Shown here piece after piece: positions 1-5,233 of a stretch of DNA of 5,554 nucleotides. Position numbers and translations under genes: made by a program. The DNA lies in contig JASLNQ010000149.1 in NCBI GenBank assembly GCA_030745955.1, positions 325 through 5,878 of the forward strand, written 5' to 3'. The notes below the pieces were generated by a model, which was not told the origin of the DNA, did no database searches, and saw only the letters and a list, made by a program, of their open reading frames with translations. How positions within the stretch are numbered: the stretch's first letter is position 1; each line of letters begins with the position of its first letter. The DNA comes from Dehalococcoidia bacterium. Lineage in GTDB: Bacteria; Chloroflexota; Dehalococcoidia; UBA1151; UBA1328.

Positions 1-299
1 TCGGCGGTATCGTGTCGACGATGGCGGCGCTGCACCTGTGCCTGACCCTACGCAACGCCAAGATCCTCGAACACTTCAACGACTTCGCCGACCCGCATGT
101 GAAGAAGGCCGGCTCCGGCTACCCGGAGGTTGTCGATGGCTACTTCCCGGTTCCCGACAAACCCGGCTGGGGCATTGAACTGGACGAAGATTTCATCCGT
201 GCCAACCCACCCGACTACACCGCCACCGGCGTTATCGCCGATCCCGGCCTGAACATGTTCGAAAACGACGACTGGGCAAGGCGCGGCCAGGACGAGTAG
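1..299 (+). CDS. Enolase-superfamily enzyme (mandelate racemase/muconate lactonizing type), C-terminal fragment
   Basis: Partial gene: the reading frame is already open at the left edge (first full codon at 3) and ends with TAG at 297-299. The visible part is about 98 residues. It fits the last barrel helices and C-terminal tail of the MR/MLE group: a small-residue helix (STMAALHLCLTL), then ILEHFNDF, then a tail with PGWGIELDEDFI, matching the family's common PGxGxELDE ending. The family abstracts a proton alpha to a carboxylate using Mg2+, as in sugar-acid dehydratases, racemases and cycloisomerases. The metal ligands and catalytic Lys/His lie outside the window, so the substrate is unknown. 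A GTG at 12 is in frame but is internal, not a plausible start, because the homology-like sequence continues upstream of it. The family call rests on motif recall, not a search. Confidence 0.75.
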   Translation, partial: GGIVSTMAALHLCLTLRNAKILEHFNDFADPHVKKAGSGYPEVVDGYFPVPDKPGWGIELDEDFIRANPPDYTATGVIADPGLNMFENDDWARRGQDE

Positions 300-356
300 A
301 AGTTACAGCTACAACATTTTGACGGGAGCGAAGGGATCGTCCGCCACAGCACCGAC

Positions 357-362
357 GAGAGA
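357..362 (+). promoter_or_regulatory. Ribosome binding site supporting the GTG start of the acetyltransferase
   Basis: A GAGAGA purine run lies 6 bases before the GTG at 369. No ATG, GTG or TTG in this frame occurs between the previous stop at 297 and 369. The ATG at 364 is in another frame and meets a stop within ten codons. The spacing therefore favours GTG 369 as the start. Confidence 0.5.
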
Positions 363-368
363 TATGAC

Positions 369-968
369 GTGCAGGTCACGTGTCGTGGAATGACACCCGG
401 CGACTACCGTACTGTCGAATCCGTTCACTGGTCCTCAGCCGGCCAGGTCGCCGATTTCGTGGATCGCCAGGGCCTGGCCTCGATCCTCGCCTATGAGTCG
501 TCTCGATATCTTGGCCAGCTCTATCTGCAGGAGTACGATCCGAGTTTCATCGAGCCAGGTGGTTGGGAAGGGCACCGGCCATACGCCGACTTCCGCGTCG
601 CCGAACCATTGTCGCTCAAGGGCAGGTACCTCACGATCGGCTGTTTTCACGTTGGCTGGATGCCCGACGGTCAGCGCGAATCCTCCCTTTGGGGCAGGGG
701 CATTGGCCAGGCAATGCTCGGTTGGCTGGTGGATTGGTTCCGAGATGACGGGCGTTACGACGGCCTCCTGGCCTGGGCTGTTTCTCCGGCGTCCAGGAAG
801 CTGCTACGGATGGCCGGACAGATGCCGCACACCGTCTATCGACGCAACGGATTTCGGGAGATCAAGCGGCTGAGGGATTCCCGGTGGGGTGATCTGGTCG
901 CCGAGTGGGCACCTCATGAACTGCAGGACGAACTGTCCGATCTCTGCGTGATGACACTGGACCGTTAA
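369..968 (+). CDS. GNAT-family N-acetyltransferase
   Basis: A 199-residue protein with a GTG start and a TAA stop at 966-968. The acetyl-CoA pyrophosphate-binding loop of the GNAT fold (R/Q-x-x-G-x-G/A) is visible as WGRGIGQAML at residues 108-117, followed by a helix (GWLVDWFRDDG). A typical GNAT beta-4 strand precedes it (YLTIGCFHVGW, 87-97), and the late Tyr...Asn-Gly-Phe motif appears as YRRNGF (157-162). It probably transfers an acetyl group from acetyl-CoA to an amine in the cytoplasm; the acceptor cannot be told. The region 52-85 (aromatic-rich, with IEPGG and WEGHRPYADF) and the insert before YRRNGF are less typical. It follows the enolase-superfamily gene by 69 bp on the same strand, so the two may be co-transcribed. 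It converges with the glycyl radical enzyme gene. Confidence 0.7.
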   Translation: MQVTCRGMTPGDYRTVESVHWSSAGQVADFVDRQGLASILAYESSRYLGQLYLQEYDPSFIEPGGWEGHRPYADFRVAEPLSLKGRYLTIGCFHVGWMPDGQRESSLWGRGIGQAMLGWLVDWFRDDGRYDGLLAWAVSPASRKLLRMAGQMPHTVYRRNGFREIKRLRDSRWGDLVAEWAPHELQDELSDLCVMTLDR

Positions 969-998
969 TACGCGAACCGCCTGCCCCGGCAACAACAC

Positions 999-1143
999 GA
1001 TTTCCCGACCGTAGTGGAGGGACCTCGCGGCCAACACACCACACAACAGAGTCGGCAACGGCCGCGAAGCCGAGGTCGTCGCCAGGCAGGACCACCCACT
1101 CCCCCGAGATCCCTCCACTCCACTTCGTTACGGTCGGGAAATC
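999..1143. repeat. Inverted pair of intergenic hairpin elements (C1/C2) in a convergent gap
   Basis: C1 (999-1030) reads on the plus strand and C2 (1105-1143) is its reverse complement. Read on its own strand, C2 matches C1 with one substitution (GACCTCG in C1, GATCTCG in C2) and one extra 10-base block, ACGAAGTGGA, near 1117-1128. Each copy can itself fold: TCCC pairs with GGGA and CC with GG, separated by GA on one side and A on the other. Inside the pair lies a second dyad: GACCT/AGGTC plus CGCGGCC (1026-1032)/GGCCGCG (1060-1066), with a small bulge. The gap separates two genes that run towards each other, so a long transcript from either side would form a large stem. A role in termination or mRNA 3'-end protection is inference. 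Confidence 0.7.
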
Positions 1144-1170
1144 TGGTGTAGGCCTACCCCTCTACACCAG
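1143..1170 (-). terminator. Hairpin over the glycyl radical enzyme stop codon, possible terminator
   Basis: Perfect 9-bp inverted repeat CTGGTGTAG (1143-1151)/CTACACCAG (1162-1170) with a 10-base loop. On the minus strand the TAG stop of the glycyl radical enzyme is the last triplet of the first arm. The loop side contains another dyad, GTAGGCCTAC (1148-1157), so two folds compete. The following minus-strand bases are ATTTCCCG, without a strong T-run, so a classical rho-independent terminator is uncertain. Confidence 0.4.
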
Positions 1171-3573
1171 CCCGTGCTCCACCTTGCCTATGTGCAGTAG
1201 CTGCTGCTCGCGGCTGAGCATGACGAAGTAGGCCGACCACCCGCCCATGCGGATCCGCAGGTGCCGGTACTTCTCCGGCTCCTCCATCGCTGCCTTGAGC
1301 TCATTCACGTCTGTCACCGTGACCGTCAGCATGTTGCCCTGCATGGCGACAAACGCCCGGATTAGCCCGGCAAGCCGGTCGGTACCGGTAACACCCTTGA
1401 GTCCGCTCGAAGAAAACCGCAGGTCCAGCGGAGCACCGGCCGCAAGGTCGGTAACCCGCATCTTCACATAGGAGTTGATCGCCGAGGTCGGACCCGAAAT
1501 GTCGGTCCCCGGAGCCGGTGAGAAGTTTGCAGCGATCGGGTCACCAGCGTGGCGCCCATCGGCCGATGCACCGACCTCCTTGCCGATCATCGAATACCAC
1601 GAGAACGTGCCAACCGAGCACGGGAAGATCACATCGGGGAACTGCGCGGCGTAGTGCGCGCTGCGGTCGACGAAGAAGTCCATCATTTCGCGCGCGATGT
1701 CGTCGGAGTAGGAATCGTTGTTGGCCCACTTCGGAGCCCGTGCCATAAGCCGCTGGCGCAGGATGTCGTGGCCACCCCAGTCGACCTCAAGCGCCTCCAT
1801 GAGTTCGGCCATGCTCAGCGACCTGTCTTCGTAGACCATCTTCTTGATGGCCGACATCGAGTTGACTGCGTTCGAGACAGCCTCGCCCATCACATGCCAG
1901 ATGATGTAGCGTGCGCCGTTGCGAATCACGTCCTGCCTGTTCTCGATGCAATCGAGCGTCATCGCCGACAGGTACGGGTTCCAGTTGTACTTCCCGTGGT
2001 TGCTGTGCTCCAGCGTGTCGTTCTTGATGGCGTTACCGATGTACTCGATTCCCTGTTTTAGCTGCTCGTCAGTCTGCGCCTTCCAGGCGTCCATCAGGTC
2101 TTCGAAAGTCCCGAAACTCGACGGCGCGCCAGTCTCGACACCCATCTTGCCGTGTACCTTCGATTCGCCCCTGTTCAGTGCTAGTTCAAGGAACAGCAGG
2201 AAGTTCATGCCACGGATCAGTTCCTGGTCCGACCGGCCCTCGATCATCGTCTCCCAACAGTTGGAATTGGCGTAGTCGCGGGCATCCTCAAGTGTCACAC
2301 CCAGGTCGACGTAGGACTGAACCAGCACATCGTCGTTGTTGATGTACGGCATGCCGCTGCCGGCCTTCAGGACCTCGGCGGTGCGGCTGACCAGTTCCGG
2401 GGGCGATCCGCTGTGCAATCGGATTGTCACGACGGGGCTCGTGTAGCTCAGCTTTTCCTGTGTGTTCAGGCACAGGTAGGTCAGTTCGTTCGTGCCGTCC
2501 GACCCATCGGGCATTACGCCGCTTAAGAGAATGTTCTGGCCAAAGTGATTAATGGCGTCGGCAGCGTCGGTGGCATAGTTAAATCGACGCCTGTGCCCCG
2601 CCTGCCAGGTCCCCGGGCCTGCATCGACAACGACGCCGGCTTTTCGGGACTCCAGGATGTCGGCCTTATCCACATCCTCTGGCGAAAGGAAGAAGACATC
2701 ACGGTCGATCTGACCACGGTCGTTGAAGCGCAACCACAGGCAATCGACGATCTCCTGGGCGGCTTCGAGCGTGATCGCTCCGGTTTCCAGGTCGTGCTTG
2801 AGGGCACGGTAGAGGTACTGGTCGATTCGACCGCACGAGATGTTCGTCCCGGTGGAGAACATCGTGTAGTGGGTGAACCAGAAAGCCTGAACAGCCTCGT
2901 GGAACGTCCGGGGGGCGTGCTCGGGTACCCGACGGCATACCCCGGCGATCGACATTAACTCGTCGCGGCGGGCCGCGTCGGTTTCCTCGGAGGCCTGCGA
3001 TTCGGCGAGGTCGGCGTAGCGGTGGGCAAGCGCTATCACCGCTTCACATTCGATTTTCATTGCCCTGAAGAAGCCGACCTTCTCGTCGCGCTCGGGCCCG
3101 GTCGGGAGGTTTTCGACCTCGGTGAGTCCGGCCTCGATCCGGCTTAGAACGGAGCTGATGCCACCACTCATGAGGTCGTAGTAATAAGGAGTCTTGTGAC
3201 CTATCTGCGCCGCGATCTTCGCACCTTCGGCCGCTGCGTCGTCGAGTTCGTCGTCGAGGGCATATCCCGGCATACGGGTACGCACCACTACACCGTCGAG
3301 GAGCGAGTTCCCAACGATAAGGTCGTCGGCTTCCAGTGCGATGGGCATTTCGTGCATGACACGGGTGAACGCCATGGCATGGCGGACGACGATCGGCTCG
3401 TTTTCTGCGCCCGGTTCGGAGAGTACCGTGAGGTCGCCACCCCAGGTGATCTGCGGCTGCGTCATTCGCTTCTGCAGCACGTCCTGCAGCCGTTGCACCC
3501 TCGGCGCCAGCGCGGTGAGTGCCTCATCCGATAGCGTGGGCGGGATCGTTCGCATGCCTGCGGTAATTGCCAT
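1162..3573 (-). CDS. Glycyl radical enzyme of the pyruvate formate-lyase-like superfamily, substrate unknown
   Basis: An 803-residue protein, ATG at 3573 and TAG at 1164-1162, the usual full length for this superfamily. The PFL-like barrel spans roughly residues 15-655 and the glycine radical domain 675-803. The radical glycine is Gly778 in RMGGW (775-779), equivalent to the common RVxGY loop. The thiyl cysteine is Cys439 in NSNCWE (436-441), with Glu441 two residues on. Cys-x-Glu is typical of GRE dehydratases, choline lyase-type enzymes and arylacetate decarboxylases, while pyruvate formate-lyase has Cys-Cys, so this is probably not a formate-lyase. Asn at 438 replaces the frequent Gly before the cysteine. 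His474 and the segment LELALNRG (463-469) follow the active site, but I cannot assign them to a known substrate pocket. Other family-like segments are ADGRHAGDP (671-679) and SPAPGTDISGPTS (685-697). The activase gene lies 86 bp upstream on the same strand. The enzyme should be cytoplasmic and destroyed by oxygen once activated. Confidence 0.9.
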   Translation of the reverse strand: MAITAGMRTIPPTLSDEALTALAPRVQRLQDVLQKRMTQPQITWGGDLTVLSEPGAENEPIVVRHAMAFTRVMHEMPIALEADDLIVGNSLLDGVVVRTRMPGYALDDELDDAAAEGAKIAAQIGHKTPYYYDLMSGGISSVLSRIEAGLTEVENLPTGPERDEKVGFFRAMKIECEAVIALAHRYADLAESQASEETDAARRDELMSIAGVCRRVPEHAPRTFHEAVQAFWFTHYTMFSTGTNISCGRIDQYLYRALKHDLETGAITLEAAQEIVDCLWLRFNDRGQIDRDVFFLSPEDVDKADILESRKAGVVVDAGPGTWQAGHRRRFNYATDAADAINHFGQNILLSGVMPDGSDGTNELTYLCLNTQEKLSYTSPVVTIRLHSGSPPELVSRTAEVLKAGSGMPYINNDDVLVQSYVDLGVTLEDARDYANSNCWETMIEGRSDQELIRGMNFLLFLELALNRGESKVHGKMGVETGAPSSFGTFEDLMDAWKAQTDEQLKQGIEYIGNAIKNDTLEHSNHGKYNWNPYLSAMTLDCIENRQDVIRNGARYIIWHVMGEAVSNAVNSMSAIKKMVYEDRSLSMAELMEALEVDWGGHDILRQRLMARAPKWANNDSYSDDIAREMMDFFVDRSAHYAAQFPDVIFPCSVGTFSWYSMIGKEVGASADGRHAGDPIAANFSPAPGTDISGPTSAINSYVKMRVTDLAAGAPLDLRFSSSGLKGVTGTDRLAGLIRAFVAMQGNMLTVTVTDVNELKAAMEEPEKYRHLRIRMGGWSAYFVMLSREQQLLHIGKVEHGLV

Positions 3574-3580
3574 TAATTAG

Positions 3581-3585
3581 CTCCG
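3581..3585 (-). promoter_or_regulatory. Ribosome binding site of the glycyl radical enzyme gene
   Basis: On the minus strand CGGAG is followed by seven bases (CTAATTA) and then ATG at 3573. This supports residue 1 as the start over the second Met at residue 7. The 86-bp gap 3574-3659 otherwise shows an AT-rich patch (GATATAAAGTAAG on the minus strand) that could be a weak internal promoter, but no convincing -35 element. Confidence 0.55.
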
Positions 3586-3659
3586 TTCGCCCGATTTCTG
3601 TTCTGCTGTGCTTACTTTATATCGCTTCCGGGTGGCGAGCACCTGCAGGCCGCCGTTCG

Positions 3660-4631
3660 TCAACCGCCTACCTGCACCACGAGACCGGCAGCTCGACAGA
3701 TGGCGGCCAGTTCCTGCATGTACTCGGCCGTTTGAGTTGTGCGTTCAGCAAGTTCGTACGGCGTACCGATCCAGTCGTACTTTGCACCCGCAGAACTGTT
3801 GTACGGCAGAAGCACGATCTGCCCGATACCGGCGTTCACCACGAGCTGCGATATTTCTTTTACCTGGCTGGCCGAGTCGTTTACCCCGGGAATACAGGGC
3901 ACCCGGACCTGGATTTCATGCCCCGCGTCGGCCAGCATTCTCAAATTTGCGTGGATCAACTCGTTCGGCACACCTGCGTATTTCCTGTGGGTTGCTGAAT
4001 CGACATGCTTCACGTCGTACAGAATCAGATCGGTGACGCTGGCGAGGCGCTGCATCACCTCGGCACGGGCGTAACCGGTGGTTTCGAGGGCGGTATGAAT
4101 ACCGAGTTTCTGGCACGCCAGCAGGAAGTTGTACGAGAAATCGGGCTGGCGTGCCGGTTCACCACCGCTGAGTGTCACGCCCCCGCCTGAACTGGCGAAG
4201 AACGGAAGATCGGCCTCGACCTGCTTCACCATTTCCCCCACGGTTGTCGACGCGCCGCCGATCCGGAGCGCTCCGGGGTAGCAGACCTCGACACACCTGC
4301 CACACGCAGTGCAGGCGTCGCGATCGAGCACAGCCACCTGTTGTTCTCCTTCTGCATCTCCACTCGGTCCCATCACGAGGGCATGCTCCGGGCAGGTTGC
4401 CGGGCACAAGCCGCAGCCGTCGCACCGTTCGGCCTGGAATAGCAACTCGGGGAGGGCACCGCGCGACTCGGGCGAGTGGCACCAGGCGCAGGAAAGCGGG
4501 CAGCCCTTCAGGAAGACAGCCGTGCGAATGCCGGGCCCGTCGTGCGACGCGAACCGGTCGACATCGAGGACGAGTCCTTCAATGTCCATATCCGGTTCCA
4601 GCCCCTGCAGCGCCGGGTTTACCTGTGTCAT
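3660..4631 (-). CDS. Glycyl radical enzyme activase (radical SAM, with two 4Fe-4S ferredoxin-type motifs)
   Basis: A 323-residue protein from ATG 4631 to TGA 3662-3660. The DGPGIRT segment (31-37) leads into the radical SAM motif C-x3-C-x2-C at Cys44, Cys48 and Cys51 (CPLSCAWC), then HSPES where many relatives have HNPES. Two ferredoxin-like cluster motifs follow: Cys70/73/76/80 and Cys107/110/113/117. This insert marks the longer activases of dehydratases and decarboxylases, unlike the shorter pyruvate formate-lyase activase. The SAM-contacting SGGEP is at 155-159 and YDVKH at 205-209. It reductively cleaves SAM and abstracts hydrogen from Gly778 of the downstream enzyme. The frame stays open to 4844, but that stretch encodes translated repeat DNA and is not protein-like. 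An ATG at 4589 (residue 15, MDIEGL) gives 309 residues and fits the usual family N-terminus, so it is a real alternative start. The gene lies upstream of its enzyme, with a palindrome 11 bp before ATG 4631. Confidence 0.92.
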   Translation of the reverse strand: MTQVNPALQGLEPDMDIEGLVLDVDRFASHDGPGIRTAVFLKGCPLSCAWCHSPESRGALPELLFQAERCDGCGLCPATCPEHALVMGPSGDAEGEQQVAVLDRDACTACGRCVEVCYPGALRIGGASTTVGEMVKQVEADLPFFASSGGGVTLSGGEPARQPDFSYNFLLACQKLGIHTALETTGYARAEVMQRLASVTDLILYDVKHVDSATHRKYAGVPNELIHANLRMLADAGHEIQVRVPCIPGVNDSASQVKEISQLVVNAGIGQIVLLPYNSSAGAKYDWIGTPYELAERTTQTAEYMQELAAICRAAGLVVQVGG

Positions 4632-4641
4632 ATATGCCCGA

Positions 4642-4658
4642 TGCCGGTTAAACCGGCA
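4642..4658. promoter_or_regulatory. 17-bp perfect palindrome, candidate operator of the activase operon
   Basis: TGCCGGTT-A-AACCGGCA: two 8-base arms around one central base, with no mismatch. It lies 11 bp from ATG 4631, in the probable 5' leader or promoter-proximal region on the minus strand. The size and symmetry suit the site of a dimeric helix-turn-helix repressor. It differs in sequence from the neighbouring repeats and no second copy was seen in the window. A hairpin near the ribosome binding site is an alternative role. Confidence 0.45.
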
Positions 4659-4682
4659 ACTGAAAAGCGCAAACGTCCCGAA

Positions 4683-4688
4683 AATATA
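4683..4688 (-). promoter_or_regulatory. Possible -10 element of the activase operon
   Basis: The only AT patch in a GC-rich leader reads TATATATTTT on the minus strand (4690 to 4681) and contains TATATT. It lies about 50 bases before ATG 4631, so transcription would start between it and the palindrome or just inside the palindrome. No good -35 hexamer is seen 16-18 bases upstream, so this is weak. Confidence 0.2.
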
Positions 4689-4719
4689 TACCCACCCACA
4701 GCACAGGTGGCACTCCTTT

Positions 4720-4749
4720 ATCTCGACCGAAGCGGAGAGATCTACGGCT
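4720..4749 (+). repeat. Hairpin element A1
   Basis: First 30-base copy of element A. Its first 22 bases can form outer stem ATCTC/GAGAT and inner stem CCG/CGG with loop AAG. The stems are separated by GA on the 5' side and a single A on the 3' side. The tail CTACGGCT is also conserved in the second copy. Confidence 0.8.
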
Positions 4750-4790
4750 TCCCTGCAGCCAACAAAACTCCAAACGCCGCAACTCACACA

Positions 4791-4833
4791 TCCCGACCCC
4801 TGTGGAGGAACCCGGGGCAGGGTCGCGCGAGCG
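4791..4833 (+). repeat. Hairpin element B1
   Basis: First 43-base copy of element B. It has the TCCC, GA, CC ... GG, A layout, but the closing arm is GGAA instead of GGGA, so one outer pair is lost. A conserved CCGGGGCAGGG segment and a CGCGCGAGCG tail follow. Confidence 0.7.
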
Positions 4834-4855
4834 CAGTCCAGCAACCACCCCCGTC

Positions 4856-4885
4856 ATCTCGACCGAAGCGGAGAGATCTACGGCT
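4856..4885 (+). repeat. Hairpin element A2
   Basis: Second copy of element A, identical to the copy at 4720 over all 30 bases and folding in the same way. It starts 136 bp after the first copy. Confidence 0.8.
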
Positions 4886-4921
4886 CCCCTGCAACCAGCA
4901 ACCCCGCAACGGCCCCAACTC

Positions 4922-4968
4922 GATTTCCCGACCCCTGTGGAGGGATCCGGGGCAGGGACGCGCGAGCG
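4922..4968 (+). repeat. Hairpin element B2
   Basis: Second copy of element B with an intact outer stem TCCC/GGGA, inner CC/GG and the GA-versus-A internal loop. It is preceded by GATT, so that GATTTCCCGACC (4922-4933) is shared with the elements at 999 and, inverted, at 5052-5063. This ties B to the family seen in the convergent gap some 3.8 kb away. Confidence 0.75.
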
Positions 4969-5033
4969 GTACCCAGACGAACGACAAAGGAGCGCGCCGT
5001 GACAGTCGTCAGCCAACAGGTCAGGCCTACCCC

Positions 5034-5063
5034 GCGAGATCCCTCAGCTCCGGTCGGGAAATC
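5034..5063 (-). repeat. Inverted hairpin element D
   Basis: Read on the minus strand it begins GATTTCCCGACC and ends GAGGGATCTCGC, matching the family of the elements at 999-1143. The outer stem TCCC/GGGA and the GA/A internal loop are kept, while the inner stem has one mismatch. With B2 on the other strand it forms an inverted pair about 90 bp apart, like the pair in the convergent gap. Confidence 0.65.
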
Positions 5064-5137
5064 CGGCAACAGCAACCAGCAGAAAACCCCGAAATACCAC
5101 CCACTCGTCACCGTCCCGAAGAGCGACCAGGCTCCCA

Positions 5138-5209
5138 GGCCAGCACTTCCCGACCTCTCAGAAAACGCGCCCCCGGCGCCTACCCGGCCAGCACTTCCCG
5201 ACCTCTCAG
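5138..5209 (+). repeat. 24-bp perfect direct repeat, two copies 48 bp apart
   Basis: Copies at 5138-5161 and 5186-5209 are identical over 24 bases: GGCCAGCAC, then TTCCCGACC, then TCTCAG. The inner TCCCGACC is the 5' half of the hairpin elements nearby, but the pairing 3' arm is missing, so these look like decayed or half elements that were duplicated. Confidence 0.75.
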
Positions 5210-5212
5210 TAA

Positions 5213-5233
5213 AACTGGCTAGCCAGCCCAGTT
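5213..5233 (-). terminator. Hairpin over the ThDP enzyme stop codon, possible rho-independent terminator
   Basis: On the minus strand AACTGG pairs with CCAGTT (5228-5233 with 5213-5218) around a 9-base loop. TTTT, counting the last two stem bases, then AC follow. An alternative fold is the perfect palindrome CTGGCTAGCCAG (5215-5226). The gene's TAG stop (5221-5219) is inside the hairpin. The stem is short but the T-run makes termination plausible, which would uncouple this gene from the activase operon. Confidence 0.45.

Larger units (their letters stand above)
4720..4968. repeat. Tandem duplication of a composite repeat unit (A1-B1, A2-B2)
   Basis: Unit 1 (4720-4833, 114 bp) and unit 2 (4856-4968, 113 bp) each consist of an A element, a GC-rich spacer and a B element, with 22 bp between units. 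The A parts are identical over 30 bases and the B parts agree at 40 of 43. The spacers still align at CCCTGCA and CAACTC, which shows that the whole unit was copied. The sequence after each unit is not similar. It lies upstream of the activase promoter region. Confidence 0.85.
4632..5218. other. Repeat-rich non-coding region between the activase and the ThDP enzyme gene
   Basis: This stretch of about 590 bp has no credible gene. Long open frames cross it on both strands, but their translations consist of the repeats themselves (for example ISTEAERS recurring) and they also run antisense through the activase. It holds, from the activase outward, a 17-bp palindrome, an AT patch near 4681-4690, two copies of a composite unit of about 114 bp, an inverted element at 5034-5063 and a 24-bp direct repeat. 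It must also carry the promoter of the activase-enzyme operon, because the ThDP gene upstream appears to end in its own hairpin. Confidence 0.75.

Noticed and set aside
296..320. Terminator after the enolase-superfamily gene
   Set aside because: Only a 4-bp GTAG/CTAC stem with a 9-base loop and a TTTT a few bases later; too weak to separate it from the acetyltransferase gene.
804..1118. Minus-strand small gene in the convergent gap
   Set aside because: It overlaps the acetyltransferase antisense, covers the repeat pair and has no recognisable protein features or ribosome binding site.
1549..2061. 170-codon plus-strand open frame inside the glycyl radical enzyme gene
   Set aside because: It lies wholly antisense to a conserved catalytic gene, has no recognisable domain and is explained by GC-rich codon bias.
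3574..3659. Separate promoter for the glycyl radical enzyme between the two operon genes
   Set aside because: An AT-rich patch exists, but no -35/-10 pair with proper spacing could be recognised.
4632..4844. N-terminal extension of the activase by 71 residues
   Set aside because: The frame is open, but the added residues come from the repeat DNA and precede the normal family start near DGPGIRT; ATG 4631 or 4589 fits better.
4720..5209. CRISPR array
   Set aside because: Repeats are few, of several types, and spacing is irregular (136 bp or 48 bp). The A and B elements are hairpin repeats, not uniform direct repeats with similar-length spacers, and no cas gene is present.
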